The position numbers and the translations under genes were made by a program. From Brasilonema sp. UFV-L1 (GTDB taxonomy: Bacteria; Cyanobacteriota; Cyanobacteriia; Cyanobacteriales; Nostocaceae), in contig NZ_QMEA01000042.1 in the NCBI RefSeq assembly GCF_012912105.1, forward strand, positions 1 to 49,540: a stretch of DNA of 49,540 nt. The letters run 5' to 3'. Within the stretch, counting starts at the first letter, position 1. Each line of letters begins with the position of its first letter. Positions 8,148 to 16,517 of the stretch are shown here, piece by piece. The notes beneath the pieces are model-generated. The model ran no database searches. It was given only the letters and a program-made list of their open reading frames with translations, and was not told the DNA's origin.

Positions 8148-8177
8148 TGTAGAGACGTTGCATGCAACGTCTCTACA
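8148..8177. repeat. 30-bp perfect palindrome
   Basis: TGTAGAGACGTTGCA followed immediately by its exact reverse complement TGCAACGTCTCTACA. This is a widely dispersed palindrome of cyanobacterial genomes. It lies between the convergent oxygenase and porin genes and could also terminate transcription. Confidence 0.8.
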
Positions 8178-8225
8178 TAATGTGAAATTGTTAGCAACAA
8201 TCCTTAACTGAACTGTATTGACTTA

Positions 8226-10175
8226 TTAAAAAGTGAAGGTGGTACGAAGTACGCCTACAGTTGTCGTATCATTTCTACTGTTACCTTCAGGATTAAAAAG
8301 GACAAATGCTCCTGGAGTAATGCTGATATTGTCACTCACTTTAAAACGGTAGTAAGCTTCTAAATGATAAGGAACAGCCCGCCGTTCACCTTCAGGCGTG
8401 AGTCTCGCATCACCATCTGCAGAAGTGCGATAAAGAGGCTGTCCAAAAAGAATCCCCGCATTGTTTCCTGGTTTGAATAAATCATTGAAGTGCAATCCCG
8501 CCATCCAACTTGTGAAGGTAGTGGAAGCATCAACACGACCTGAAGAATCATTCACAAATATTGCCGCACCGTAGCCAGATAAAGCAACTTTTGGAGAAAA
8601 ACGCCAACTTACTGTACCGCCAACGGAGTTAAGTGTAACCGGTATTCCTAGTGAAACGCCAGCTAAAGAATAAATATCACTGCTGGTTAATCCTGTGCCC
8701 AAGATGTTGATTTCGTGATAACTGTGGGCGTAGTTTAGAGCAATATCTAGGGAACTGCTTGGTCTAAAGGTTAATTGTGTCGCGACAATACTACTACCTC
8801 CAAACACGCCTGCTCCCAAAGGTGTGTTAGAAACTCCCGGCAGACCCGCAACATCCGCAGCTGAAGTCGTAATATTGGCATTTACACTGCCATACAAAGC
8901 TCTGAGATCCACCTGCTTTGATATGTCAAAAATAAATCCTGCAGCCGATGCTAAACCAGAACCCGAAGTCCCGCCAGAGACACGTACCACGGGGTTTAAA
9001 CCTGCAAAGCGAGAAATCGCTTCTTGTCCTTCACCATAAAAAGGTGTGATGGTAGGAAAGGCATCCGACACTTCCGCCGCAGTCCCAGCAAATAAAGTTA
9101 ATTTCTTCGCAACAGGAAAGATATAAAGCAGCTTGTAAAGCTCAATGTCATTGCTACCAGTTTCCGACAAAGTTTTAACATCGACGCCAGGAAATTGCGG
9201 TTCAAAACTGACACGAGCACTACTAGCACTCAGAAGTGGCGAAGCTAACCCCAAAGATTTTTGAAGGCTACCACTACCACTCACACCACCTAAAAAGTTA
9301 TGAGCTTGCAAACCAGTAATCAGTAAGTCTTTGCCTGTAAAGCTGGTGTTGAGATTTAACCGCACTCTATTTGTCAGGATAATATTTGAGTCATTGCTAC
9401 CGGAAGCGCCTCCTGTTGCACCAATACCTGCTATAATGGCTTCTCCGCTGAGTTTAGTCGTTGTAGAAAATTGATTCGCTTGCAATTCGGCCGTGCGAGC
9501 TTCTACAACATCTACCCGACCTCGTAGTGTGGCCAGTTCTGCTGTGAAATCTTCTTGCAGTTTCTGCAAGGTGGTTAAATCTTCTTTTTTGACTAAATCA
9601 GCAGTTGCTGTGGCAATGAGTTCGTTGACTCGATTCAGACAGGCGTTTAAGCCAGCAGCAAATTCATAGCGAGTCATAGCGCGATTGCCTCGATAGGTAC
9701 CATTTGGATACCCAGCAATACAACCGTAGCGCTCAACAAGAGATTGCAATGCCTGAAAAGCCCAGTCAGTAGGCTGTACATCAGACAATTGTGATACAGA
9801 TGTGACTTGTGATATGACGTCTGATGCTGCAACTCTATTTGAAGATCTTGGGGTAGCTTGAAGCGAAGAACTAGGAACAGCAGTTAGTCCTAAATTCTTA
9901 CTTTCCTGCTTCTGATTTAAAATAGACGAATCTTGTTGTTTACTATCCGTAGATACAATGGATTCTGCCTGAGTGTCATTAACAATAATACTGTCATGAA
10001 AACTTTTGACATCATAACTAGCACTACTGTTCAAAGTGTTTAATCGTTCAGCGTCATTTAGTTGAAGTGTGTCATGTGCTACCTCCAAATCAGGCATTGC
10101 TTGCACAGGTAATGGTCTGTTGATTAAACACACAAAACTGGCTCCACCAGCAAAAGCTAGTAGATATCTCTTCAT
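8226..10175 (-). CDS. iron-uptake-type porin (SLH + OprB domains)
   Basis: A 649-residue outer-membrane porin of the cyanobacterial SLH/OprB class. The order is: signal peptide (about 1-26, ending PVQA), a low-complexity linker, one SLH domain (about 128-180, with WAFQALQSLVERYGC and RAMTRYEFAAGLNACLNR) that binds peptidoglycan-linked polymer, a coiled coil (about 195-233), and a beta-barrel to the terminal Phe (RTTFTF). Members of this family have been linked to inorganic ion, especially iron, uptake. ATG at 10175 has AGGAG a few bases upstream. The 509-base upstream region carries a Fur-like palindrome at 10296-10314, consistent with iron control. Confidence 0.88.
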   Translation of the reverse strand: MKRYLLAFAGGASFVCLINRPLPVQAMPDLEVAHDTLQLNDAERLNTLNSSASYDVKSFHDSIIVNDTQAESIVSTDSKQQDSSILNQKQESKNLGLTAVPSSSLQATPRSSNRVAASDVISQVTSVSQLSDVQPTDWAFQALQSLVERYGCIAGYPNGTYRGNRAMTRYEFAAGLNACLNRVNELIATATADLVKKEDLTTLQKLQEDFTAELATLRGRVDVVEARTAELQANQFSTTTKLSGEAIIAGIGATGGASGSNDSNIILTNRVRLNLNTSFTGKDLLITGLQAHNFLGGVSGSGSLQKSLGLASPLLSASSARVSFEPQFPGVDVKTLSETGSNDIELYKLLYIFPVAKKLTLFAGTAAEVSDAFPTITPFYGEGQEAISRFAGLNPVVRVSGGTSGSGLASAAGFIFDISKQVDLRALYGSVNANITTSAADVAGLPGVSNTPLGAGVFGGSSIVATQLTFRPSSSLDIALNYAHSYHEINILGTGLTSSDIYSLAGVSLGIPVTLNSVGGTVSWRFSPKVALSGYGAAIFVNDSSGRVDASTTFTSWMAGLHFNDLFKPGNNAGILFGQPLYRTSADGDARLTPEGERRAVPYHLEAYYRFKVSDNISITPGAFVLFNPEGNSRNDTTTVGVLRTTFTF

Positions 10176-10684
10176 AGTACACTCCTATACACCTAATACG
10201 AGAAACTAGACTGCGATAGTTGAAAACAAATGATTAAGTCAAATCAAGGCAAACTTTTCAACAGAATGTTGCCTGCTTCACTTAGTTTTTCTAAAGAAAT
10301 AATATGATTATTTCAGTGAATTATGAGTTATTACCGCAATAGTACAAATTATCATAAATCGATTTCCGGCAATCATTCACACAAACTGTTATTTGTAATT
10401 CTTATATGTCCTATGTGATTATGTCTATTTTTATTAATCATTTCAAGAAAATTTTATATATTTTCATACAAAAATTACGTTGATTTTTTGTAACATTACT
10501 CTGGTATCAGTATAATTAAGTACTCTGTAGTAGTTGATAGCCATTTCATTTTTGAAAACAGTGTAGATTTTATGTAGCTTTAGCAAAAGTTACCTGAAAA
10601 TTATGGAATTCTAATTATTTCCTTTGTATTAATTGTTAATTATCTCACAACAGAGACAATCAAAATAAATATTCAGAGAATTTT
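10176..10684. other. 509-bp A/T-rich divergent intergenic region
   Basis: This separates the divergent porin and PEP-CTERM genes. Apart from the Fur-like palindrome no gene is seen. The region is strongly A/T-rich, as expected for regulated divergent promoters; individual -10/-35 boxes cannot be assigned with confidence. Confidence 0.5.
10296..10314. promoter_or_regulatory. 19-bp palindrome, candidate Fur box upstream of the porin
   Basis: GAAATAAT-ATG-ATTATTTC is a perfect 8-bp inverted repeat with a 3-bp spacer, the length and A/T pattern of a Fur box. It lies about 120 bp upstream of the iron-porin start and about 370 bp upstream of the divergent PEP-CTERM gene. Its role is inferred only. 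Confidence 0.4.
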
Positions 10685-11596
10685 ATGAATAAATATTTGG
10701 GATTTGGCAAGCGATTTTCAGTACTATGTACTCCACTCGTCGCGACTTCCGTACTCTTCACCTCACCAAGCCAAGCTGCGACTTTCGCTTTTTCGGATGG
10801 AGAATTAAGTTTGACAAATTTCAGTGGTATTCTTTCCACAGAATTTAGTAGCAACAATAATGCTGAAACAGAAGGTATTACTCTGGGTAAGGATGATTTT
10901 GTCGATTTGCAAAATAACCCAGTAGTAGAAACGTCGAGCTCTCCACCAAAAGCATCTACTGATGTTTTCAGTTCAGTGAGTGGGGAAGGTAGAAATTATA
11001 CAGGATTAGTAAAAAGTCATTCGGGCATTGTTGGTAATTTTAATATAGGTGCTGGTCAAACTTTTTCTTTTGACTTCTCGTCTTTTCTAAGCCTAGGAAC
11101 AGAAATAGAAACCTCTCCAGTAGAAAATGCCCAAGCTAATGGAGACATTGCATTCTATTTATTTGACACTTCAGATATTTCAGAACAAGCTCTTCCTAAC
11201 TTTCTGACTGGTTTATTAGAAGATTCTAGCAGCATTAACAACAATTCGCTTTCCTTCTTTTCTCTGACTGGAAGTGTTAGCACTGTTGGTGATGATTTTC
11301 TCCTCACTCAAAATAGTTCAGATATTACCGTAACCGATACTTATACAAAAGTTGATTTTGAAGGGAATGAAGAATCTGCTCTGACTGAGTTGACGGGTTC
11401 TTTCCAACGCTATTTTGAGAAAAATACAAATGTTACTTTAATTGCAACTAGAAGAAGTCAGGCAAGAGTGACAGCACCTGAACCTGCAACTGGTTTTGCT
11501 TTACTGTTATTTTCAGCATTACTGGCTATGGCTAACAAAGATAGATTGAAAGCAAATTTCTCAAAACGTTTTTCGACAGTAAAAATTATAAAGTAA
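10685..11596 (+). CDS. exported PEP-CTERM-type protein
   Basis: A 303-residue exported protein of unknown function. The N-terminal signal peptide ends near TSPSQAA (about residue 32). The body is rich in Ser, Thr, Asn and Asp with alternating beta-type hydrophobicity. The C-terminus has the tripartite PEP-CTERM layout: APEPATG (264-270), a hydrophobic segment FALLLFSALLAMA, then basic residues (NKDRLKANFSKR). Such signals are handled by exosortase for delivery to the envelope or extracellular matrix. The next gene is a paralogue, alignable from TSPSQ to the residues just before PEP. No exosortase gene is in the window. Confidence 0.7.
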   Translation: MNKYLGFGKRFSVLCTPLVATSVLFTSPSQAATFAFSDGELSLTNFSGILSTEFSSNNNAETEGITLGKDDFVDLQNNPVVETSSSPPKASTDVFSSVSGEGRNYTGLVKSHSGIVGNFNIGAGQTFSFDFSSFLSLGTEIETSPVENAQANGDIAFYLFDTSDISEQALPNFLTGLLEDSSSINNNSLSFFSLTGSVSTVGDDFLLTQNSSDITVTDTYTKVDFEGNEESALTELTGSFQRYFEKNTNVTLIATRRSQARVTAPEPATGFALLLFSALLAMANKDRLKANFSKRFSTVKIIK

Positions 11597-11674
11597 ACGG
11601 CTGAGAATTAAGTCAAACTGTAGATAGAAAATTCTGTCAAGCTTTATCTAAATCTAACCAAGAGGTTTTTTCCA

Positions 11675-12541
11675 ATGGCGACTCCAAACACATCAACCAC
11701 GTCACCCAGTCAAACCGTGACTTCTGCTCTTTCTTATGGAGATTTATTTTTAACAAACTTGAGTCAAAGCTTTTCCACTATTGACAGTGAAAATTTGGCT
11801 GATACCTCAGCTTTTGCGAATGGTGGTACAGCAACTGTTTTTAATAATGCTGTCGTAGAAACTGATGATACAGAAGTATTGACATTTGCAACGAGTTCAG
11901 CTTCTGGTGAAAAGAAAGATTATTCTGCATTAGCAGAAACTTATGCAATTATTGTTGGTAACTTTGTTGTAGATGCTGGTAAAACTTTGTCTTTTAATTT
12001 TACATCCGCTTTAGATTTAGAAACCTCTACAGATACTTCACAACAATCAAAGAATGCCAGCGTTGTGAGAGAGGTTTCTTTTTCTTTATACGATACTTCT
12101 GATATATCTAAAGAAACTCTTCCAGACTTTCTTACCAATTTATTATCTGAGCCAGATAGTTTTGAAAAAAGTCCTCTCATCTTCTTTTCTCTTTCTGGAG
12201 ATATAAACACCTCAGGTAAGAATAACTTTTTGACAATTGATAAAAGCGAAAACGTGACTATAGATACTGAATTCAAAGATTCTAATTTTGGAGGAAGTCA
12301 AAAATTTGCGAGTACTTTTGTTCGTGGTTCTGTAAAACGCTCTTTTAATAAGCAAACAAATATCACTTTAATAGCTTTGAGAAGAGGTCAAGCCAAAGTC
12401 GCCGCACCTGAGGCTTCACCTACTTTAATTTTACGCTCAATGCCTGGCTCACTGGGCATTACTACCCAAGGTAGACGTCAAGGTGCGACTTCCGGTCGCT
12501 CTTACGATAGAAAAGTTACAAAGCTTACTGTTGGTAAATAA
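11675..12541 (+). CDS. tandem paralogue of the PEP-CTERM protein without sorting signals
   Basis: 288 residues, homologous to the preceding product through most of its length: SYGDLFLTNLSQSFST matches SDGELSLTNFSGILST, LYDTSDISKETLPDFLTNLL matches LFDTSDISEQALPNFLTGLL, and NITLIALRRGQAKVAAPEA matches NVTLIATRRSQARVTAPEP. It starts where the neighbour's mature part begins (MATPNTSTTSPSQ against FTSPSQ), so it lacks a signal peptide. After APEA the hydrophobic anchor is replaced by a polar basic tail. ATG at 11675 has AGAGG 9 bases upstream and lies 78 bases after the previous stop. It may be a cytosolic partner or a decaying duplicate; the intact frame favours function. Confidence 0.65.
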   Translation: MATPNTSTTSPSQTVTSALSYGDLFLTNLSQSFSTIDSENLADTSAFANGGTATVFNNAVVETDDTEVLTFATSSASGEKKDYSALAETYAIIVGNFVVDAGKTLSFNFTSALDLETSTDTSQQSKNASVVREVSFSLYDTSDISKETLPDFLTNLLSEPDSFEKSPLIFFSLSGDINTSGKNNFLTIDKSENVTIDTEFKDSNFGGSQKFASTFVRGSVKRSFNKQTNITLIALRRGQAKVAAPEASPTLILRSMPGSLGITTQGRRQGATSGRSYDRKVTKLTVGK

Positions 12542-12580
12542 TTGTGGTAGTATAAGTTTCTCAAAATCAAATAAGTTAAC

Positions 12581-12854
12581 TCAGATCTTGCACCTTAACC
12601 TGAGTACGCTTTGAACTGAAGTTCAAGGCTTATAACCAAAGTCCGTTTTAATTCACATCTTGCACCAATTGCGTTATTGCGATTTTTATAAGGTGGGCAC
12701 TGCCTAAGGTTCGCTGAAAACCTTATTTTTACGTTGATAGCAGTGCCCACCCTACGGTTACTGAGAATGGTGCAAGATCTCAATTTTAACGGAGTTGAAC
12801 TGTTAGCCTGAGAATTTATTTCTTGGCGGATGAGAATTATGGTGCAAGAACTGA
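12581..12854. repeat. nested inverted repeats (CTTGCACC type and GGTGGGCACTGC type)
   Basis: The 371 bp between genes (12542-12912) are mostly repeats. Outer copies of ATCTTGCACC / GGTGCAAGAA lie at 12585-12594 and 12841-12850, inner copies at 12657-12667 and 12768-12778, and a 12-bp perfect inverted repeat GGTGGGCACTGC / GCAGTGCCCACC at 12692-12703 and 12740-12751. This looks like one palindromic element inserted in another. A further CTTGCACC copy is at 28126. Confidence 0.7.
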
Positions 12855-12912
12855 GTTGGAGTAGCACCAAAGAGGAAAAATATTTTTTGAGCCTCTTAAC
12901 TAAAGATATTCA

Positions 12913-14073
12913 ATGAAAACCTACGACTGGATTGTTGTTGGTGCTGGTATTACGGGTGCTGCACTCGCCTACGAACTGGTAAAAAAAGACTCTCAAGTGC
13001 TTTTACTAGAACAATACGCGACCCCACAAAACGCAACTCGTTATAGTTATGGTGGTTTAGCTTTTTGGTCTGGTACTACTCCACTCACTCGCCAATTGTG
13101 TGAGGAGGGTATTTCACGTCACCGCATTTTGTCGGAAGAGTTGGATGCTGATACTGAGTTTCGGGAACTAGACTTATTATTGACCATTTGTGCCGATGCA
13201 GATCCAGCAAGCGTAGCAACGTCCTACACTCGTTTTGCTATCCCTCCGAAATTACTTAGTGTGAAGGAAGCTTGTGAATTAGAACCTCTGTTGAATCAAG
13301 AGGCGATCGCCGGTGCTTTAACTGTCAAACACGGTCATATCCATCCTGAAAAAACCACCCAAGCTTACATTAACGCCTTTTTGCGTGCAGGTGGTCAAAT
13401 AAAGTTCACCCAAGTCATACAAATATTTTCAGGGAAAGTAACAACACCACAAGAAACATACTACAGTGCTAACACTGTCGTGTGCGCTGGTGGACTAAGC
13501 CGAGAACTGCTTAAATCATCCGGTATTTCCACCAAACTGTATTTCACTCACGCAGAAATGATTGAAACTCCACCTGTAGATAGACAACTGCGGACCATCG
13601 TCATGCCAGCAAATCTGAAAAGGTTCCAATTAGAAGTCAATTCCACTAAAAATGACGAATTGTGGAATCAATCAAATCTTGAGATAGTACCACCTATTTT
13701 AGATGCAGGCGCAGTTCAATTTAAAGATGGTAGTTTTCGCTTTGGTCAAATCAGCCGCGCCATCACAGATCCTTACGCCAATGTTGACTCCAAGCAAAGC
13801 GAAGCTAAGTTAAGAGCAAGCATCGAAAAAGTTTTACCGAAATTAAACAATATACCAGGAACATGGCACCATTGTTTGGTGTCATTCAGTAGCGATGCAC
13901 TTCCCTTGATTGGTCTCATCCCAGAACGCGAAAACGTTCATCTTTTTTCGGGTTTTAGTAACCCCCTTGTCATTGTGCCTCCTCTGGCACAACATTTTGC
14001 AAATTCGGTCTTTGGAATGGAAGACGAAATGATTACCAAATTGTCCCCCGCTCGCTTTCTAAGTTTGTTGTAG
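12913..14073 (+). CDS. FAD-dependent amino-acid-oxidase-type (DAO) oxidoreductase
   Basis: This 386-residue flavoprotein belongs to the DAO family (glycine oxidase / sarcosine oxidase / D-amino-acid dehydrogenase group). The N-terminal Rossmann motif is VVGAGITGAALAYELVKK (8-25), followed by the strand ending in an acidic residue (VLLLEQY) that binds ribose. NTVVCAGGLSRELL mid-protein and the C-terminal SFSSDALPLIGLIP / FSGFSNP match the second FAD-contact region. It is probably cytosolic, oxidising an amine or amino acid; the substrate is not evident. It stands alone between repeats and the convergent protease operon. Confidence 0.8.
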   Translation: MKTYDWIVVGAGITGAALAYELVKKDSQVLLLEQYATPQNATRYSYGGLAFWSGTTPLTRQLCEEGISRHRILSEELDADTEFRELDLLLTICADADPASVATSYTRFAIPPKLLSVKEACELEPLLNQEAIAGALTVKHGHIHPEKTTQAYINAFLRAGGQIKFTQVIQIFSGKVTTPQETYYSANTVVCAGGLSRELLKSSGISTKLYFTHAEMIETPPVDRQLRTIVMPANLKRFQLEVNSTKNDELWNQSNLEIVPPILDAGAVQFKDGSFRFGQISRAITDPYANVDSKQSEAKLRASIEKVLPKLNNIPGTWHHCLVSFSSDALPLIGLIPERENVHLFSGFSNPLVIVPPLAQHFANSVFGMEDEMITKLSPARFLSLL

Positions 14074-14140
14074 CGTTTATAATAAAAACTAATATTTCAG
14101 TTCTTATGCCACAAGCACTCAAAAACACATGTTGCTTTTT

Positions 14141-14551
14141 CTAACACTCACGACTTTGAATGTAGAATCTGTTAGTCGTGTTTGCTAGGATAATCTCTTG
14201 TTCTTCTACCACGGCTTTCACTGCATCTGATGCAGCAAGAGCCTTGATACCATCAGCAGAAATTTCAATTGGTATTGAACCTAACGCATCAGGATTTTCA
14301 GCTAACTGTATGCCTCCGAAATTCTGTATGATTTCGCGTATGTAGCTTAGGGCTTGCTTTGCTGAATTGCGCATCCCTTCTATAGCGGCTTTGCGTTCAG
14401 CACGTGACTGGCGCAAGCTGCTTGACTGAACCAGATTTTCTAGCTTTAAAAAGACTATGACGCTAACCTTCTGTTGAGGCGCTAGATGATTTAGTCGATA
14501 CGCAAATTCAGAACTAATCTTGTCTTTCCCAATTGTCTTGTTATCATACAT
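14141..14551 (-). CDS. stand-alone peptidase inhibitor I9 / subtilisin-propeptide-like protein
   Basis: 136 residues without signal peptide. Residues about 27-121 follow the I9 propeptide pattern: an opening strand (VSVIVFLK), a long amphipathic helix (RKAAIEGMRNSAKQALSYIR), FGGIQLAE, then IPIEISADGIKALAASDAVK and VVEEQEI, equivalent to the V-x-x-v-e-e-D end of subtilisin propeptides. I9 domains fold subtilases and inhibit them through a C-terminal tail in the active site; stand-alone versions are known as intracellular inhibitors. It starts 21 bases after the subtilase stop on the same strand, so the two are probably co-translated. The inhibitor role is inferred. Confidence 0.65.
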   Translation of the reverse strand: MYDNKTIGKDKISSEFAYRLNHLAPQQKVSVIVFLKLENLVQSSSLRQSRAERKAAIEGMRNSAKQALSYIREIIQNFGGIQLAENPDALGSIPIEISADGIKALAASDAVKAVVEEQEIILANTTNRFYIQSREC

Positions 14552-14572
14552 GATGCACTTCCCGCTTTGTCC

Positions 14573-15925
14573 TCAACTAAGAGCACTCAAAGCTTCCAAA
14601 GGTTGAAGTAAACCCCAACCCCAGCGGTTATCAGGACGGCGACCAAATCCTCCTGGATGTTTTGCCGTTTCCTTCAGTACAGTGACGATATCTGTGAGAG
14701 GTGCTGTTGGCTTTGCTGCCATCAATAAGGCTGCAACGCCTGCGACATGGGGAGTTGCCATAGAAGTGCCATCCATATAGTTGTACTCGTAGGTTCCGTG
14801 ATGGGTTTTTGTCGGCGGTATGCAGGAATAAACCTGAGCACCCGGAGCAACGACGTCCGGCTTTGTCACCACACCATTTGGCTCATCTCCAGGAAAAACG
14901 AGGCTTGCCCCGCTGCTGAAGAATGCGACATCAACCTTGCTGTCTGGCTGTTTTTCTATTGCACCCACACTGAAAGCGTTATAAGCATTGCCAGGTGAGC
15001 TGGTATTACCGTGGTTTTCATTGCCGATCGCAACTACAGGTAAAATACCATACTGTTTCACCAATATGTCAAGTACCTCAGCAAATAATGGTTCATAATA
15101 ACTTAAACCAAGGGACATGTTGATAATATCAGCCCCTCTTTCAATCGCCCAAGAAATACCTTCCAACAAGGTTCGTAAAGTCGTATCTCCGATCAACACA
15201 CCACCAACTAGCAAATTAGCTTGCGGTGCAACGCCAATAGAGAGACCTTTTGGGGTTTTGCCTCCAGCAATCGTACCACAAACATGAGTACCATGCTGTC
15301 CACAGTCAAAAGGTGGCTTAGCATTAATTCGTCTGCCAAGTGGATCAATAACTACAAATTCTTTGACTCGTTTTTCGAGTGCTGGATGAGCAGCATACAC
15401 CCCTGTGTCTAATACCGCCACATTGATATTTTCACCTGTGGTTGTCTCCCATAATTTAGGAATCTCAAGCTGTTTCAATCCCCAAGTCACATTGTCATTG
15501 TTTTCCTCGGCAAATAGTTCAGAATACTCTACTTTCCGGGGTTGGATGAGATGAATTTTTTGATTTGGCAAAATAGCAACTACGTTAGGTTGTTCTACCA
15601 GCGCTTCGAGAGTTTTGGGAGTCACTTCAACCGTCGCTACTGGCATTGCGCCCGAACCAATAGTAGAAACTTCTAAAGGCTCATCGTGATATCCCATATC
15701 TTCACTTGCTTCCTGGTACTCATCAAAAAGCTTTGCAGCAACTTGATGAGTCGCTCGTTTTTGAACCTCAACTAGCCTATTTTTCAGTTCACGCAAACGA
15801 CCCCGTGGCGGTAAACCTTCAACAGGCGGCGCTTTGTAGATTACAATTGCATCACGTTTGTCAAAAAGCCCCATTTCAGCAAGAAATGGCTCGAAAGCTG
15901 GCGATATCTTATTTTCTGGATTCAT
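14573..15925 (-). CDS. S8 family subtilisin-like serine protease (no signal peptide)
   Basis: A 450-residue subtilase. The catalytic Asp is 173 (VAVLDTGVY), His 211 (GQHGTHVCGTIAGG) and Ser 388 (DGTSMATPHVAG), with the oxyanion Asn at 302 (AIGNENHG). Residues about 26-125 form an I9-like propeptide ending VVAILPNQKIHL. There is no signal peptide or membrane segment (N-terminus MNPENKISPAFEPFLAEMGL), so it is predicted to be cytosolic unless exported by another route. The stop is followed 21 bases later by a separate I9-like gene, giving the operon both an attached and a detached inhibitor-like domain. Cleavage targets are unknown. Confidence 0.9.
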   Translation of the reverse strand: MNPENKISPAFEPFLAEMGLFDKRDAIVIYKAPPVEGLPPRGRLRELKNRLVEVQKRATHQVAAKLFDEYQEASEDMGYHDEPLEVSTIGSGAMPVATVEVTPKTLEALVEQPNVVAILPNQKIHLIQPRKVEYSELFAEENNDNVTWGLKQLEIPKLWETTTGENINVAVLDTGVYAAHPALEKRVKEFVVIDPLGRRINAKPPFDCGQHGTHVCGTIAGGKTPKGLSIGVAPQANLLVGGVLIGDTTLRTLLEGISWAIERGADIINMSLGLSYYEPLFAEVLDILVKQYGILPVVAIGNENHGNTSSPGNAYNAFSVGAIEKQPDSKVDVAFFSSGASLVFPGDEPNGVVTKPDVVAPGAQVYSCIPPTKTHHGTYEYNYMDGTSMATPHVAGVAALLMAAKPTAPLTDIVTVLKETAKHPGGFGRRPDNRWGWGLLQPLEALSALS

Positions 15926-16360
15926 TGCAATCTAGATCTTCCTCAATTTATTTTCGTCGGCTTGGTTTTCTACCATAGTGGGATTGCGGAATTTTTACTC
16001 TACCTCCTGTATTATTTTTTCAGAAAAATGTTCCCTGCTCTGGTATCCCGGCAGGGCAAAAATGTCTAAGTTGTTTATCAGTAGAGCAATTCCCGCTTTG
16101 TCAACAAGCCACTACGGAGGTGGACGAAATTCTCGTCTATCTGTCCCCTATCTGCTTTTAAAAATAGCAAAAATTTAAATATTATGAACTTTTGATGTCT
16201 TCTTTAATATTCTGCAAAAAAATATATTGTGCATTCACTAACTTTATTTTGTACAAGCAAAAATAAAGTGTACAAATATACTCTACACAACATAAATATA
16301 GACGTAGATTTTACTATAAAGTGTTAAAGTTATCAAGTTTTCTTTCATCAGCTCCAGTAA
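15926..16360. other. A/T-rich intergenic stretch, no gene seen
   Basis: Upstream region of the protease operon. It contains a hairpin ACTTTATTTT / AAAAATAAAGT near 16241-16269. The short open frames here have no recognisable composition or ribosome site. Confidence 0.4.
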
Positions 16361-16517
16361 TACCAATTTGAAAAAAGAATGCGACGCAAAGTCAGCGGCA
16401 CGTTTCGGGTAAGAAGCTTCTTACCCGAAAGCTGCCGCCCCTAGAAATGGAGCCAGCCCCTTTGGGGGCCTGCGCTAACGCGATAGATCCTGCGCGATTT
16501 TAAATTTTGAATTGGTA
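16361..16517. mobile_element. MITE-like composite repeat overlapping a gene 3' end
   Basis: The left end TACCAATTTGAAAAAAGAAT at 16361 matches the left end of the element at 7979. The right end, AATTGGTA at 16510-16517, is the reverse complement of the first 8 bases. Inside are a 44-bp palindrome (16395-16438: GCGGCA, cg, TTTCGGGTAAGAAG and mirror) and a GCCAGCCCCTTTGGGGGC copy (16452-16495). The right third encodes the last residues of the membrane-protein gene. Confidence 0.55.

Noticed and set aside
15978-16178. 66-codon frame upstream of the protease operon
   Set aside because: Mixed composition, no family, no ribosome site, and it overlaps the operon's upstream regulatory region.
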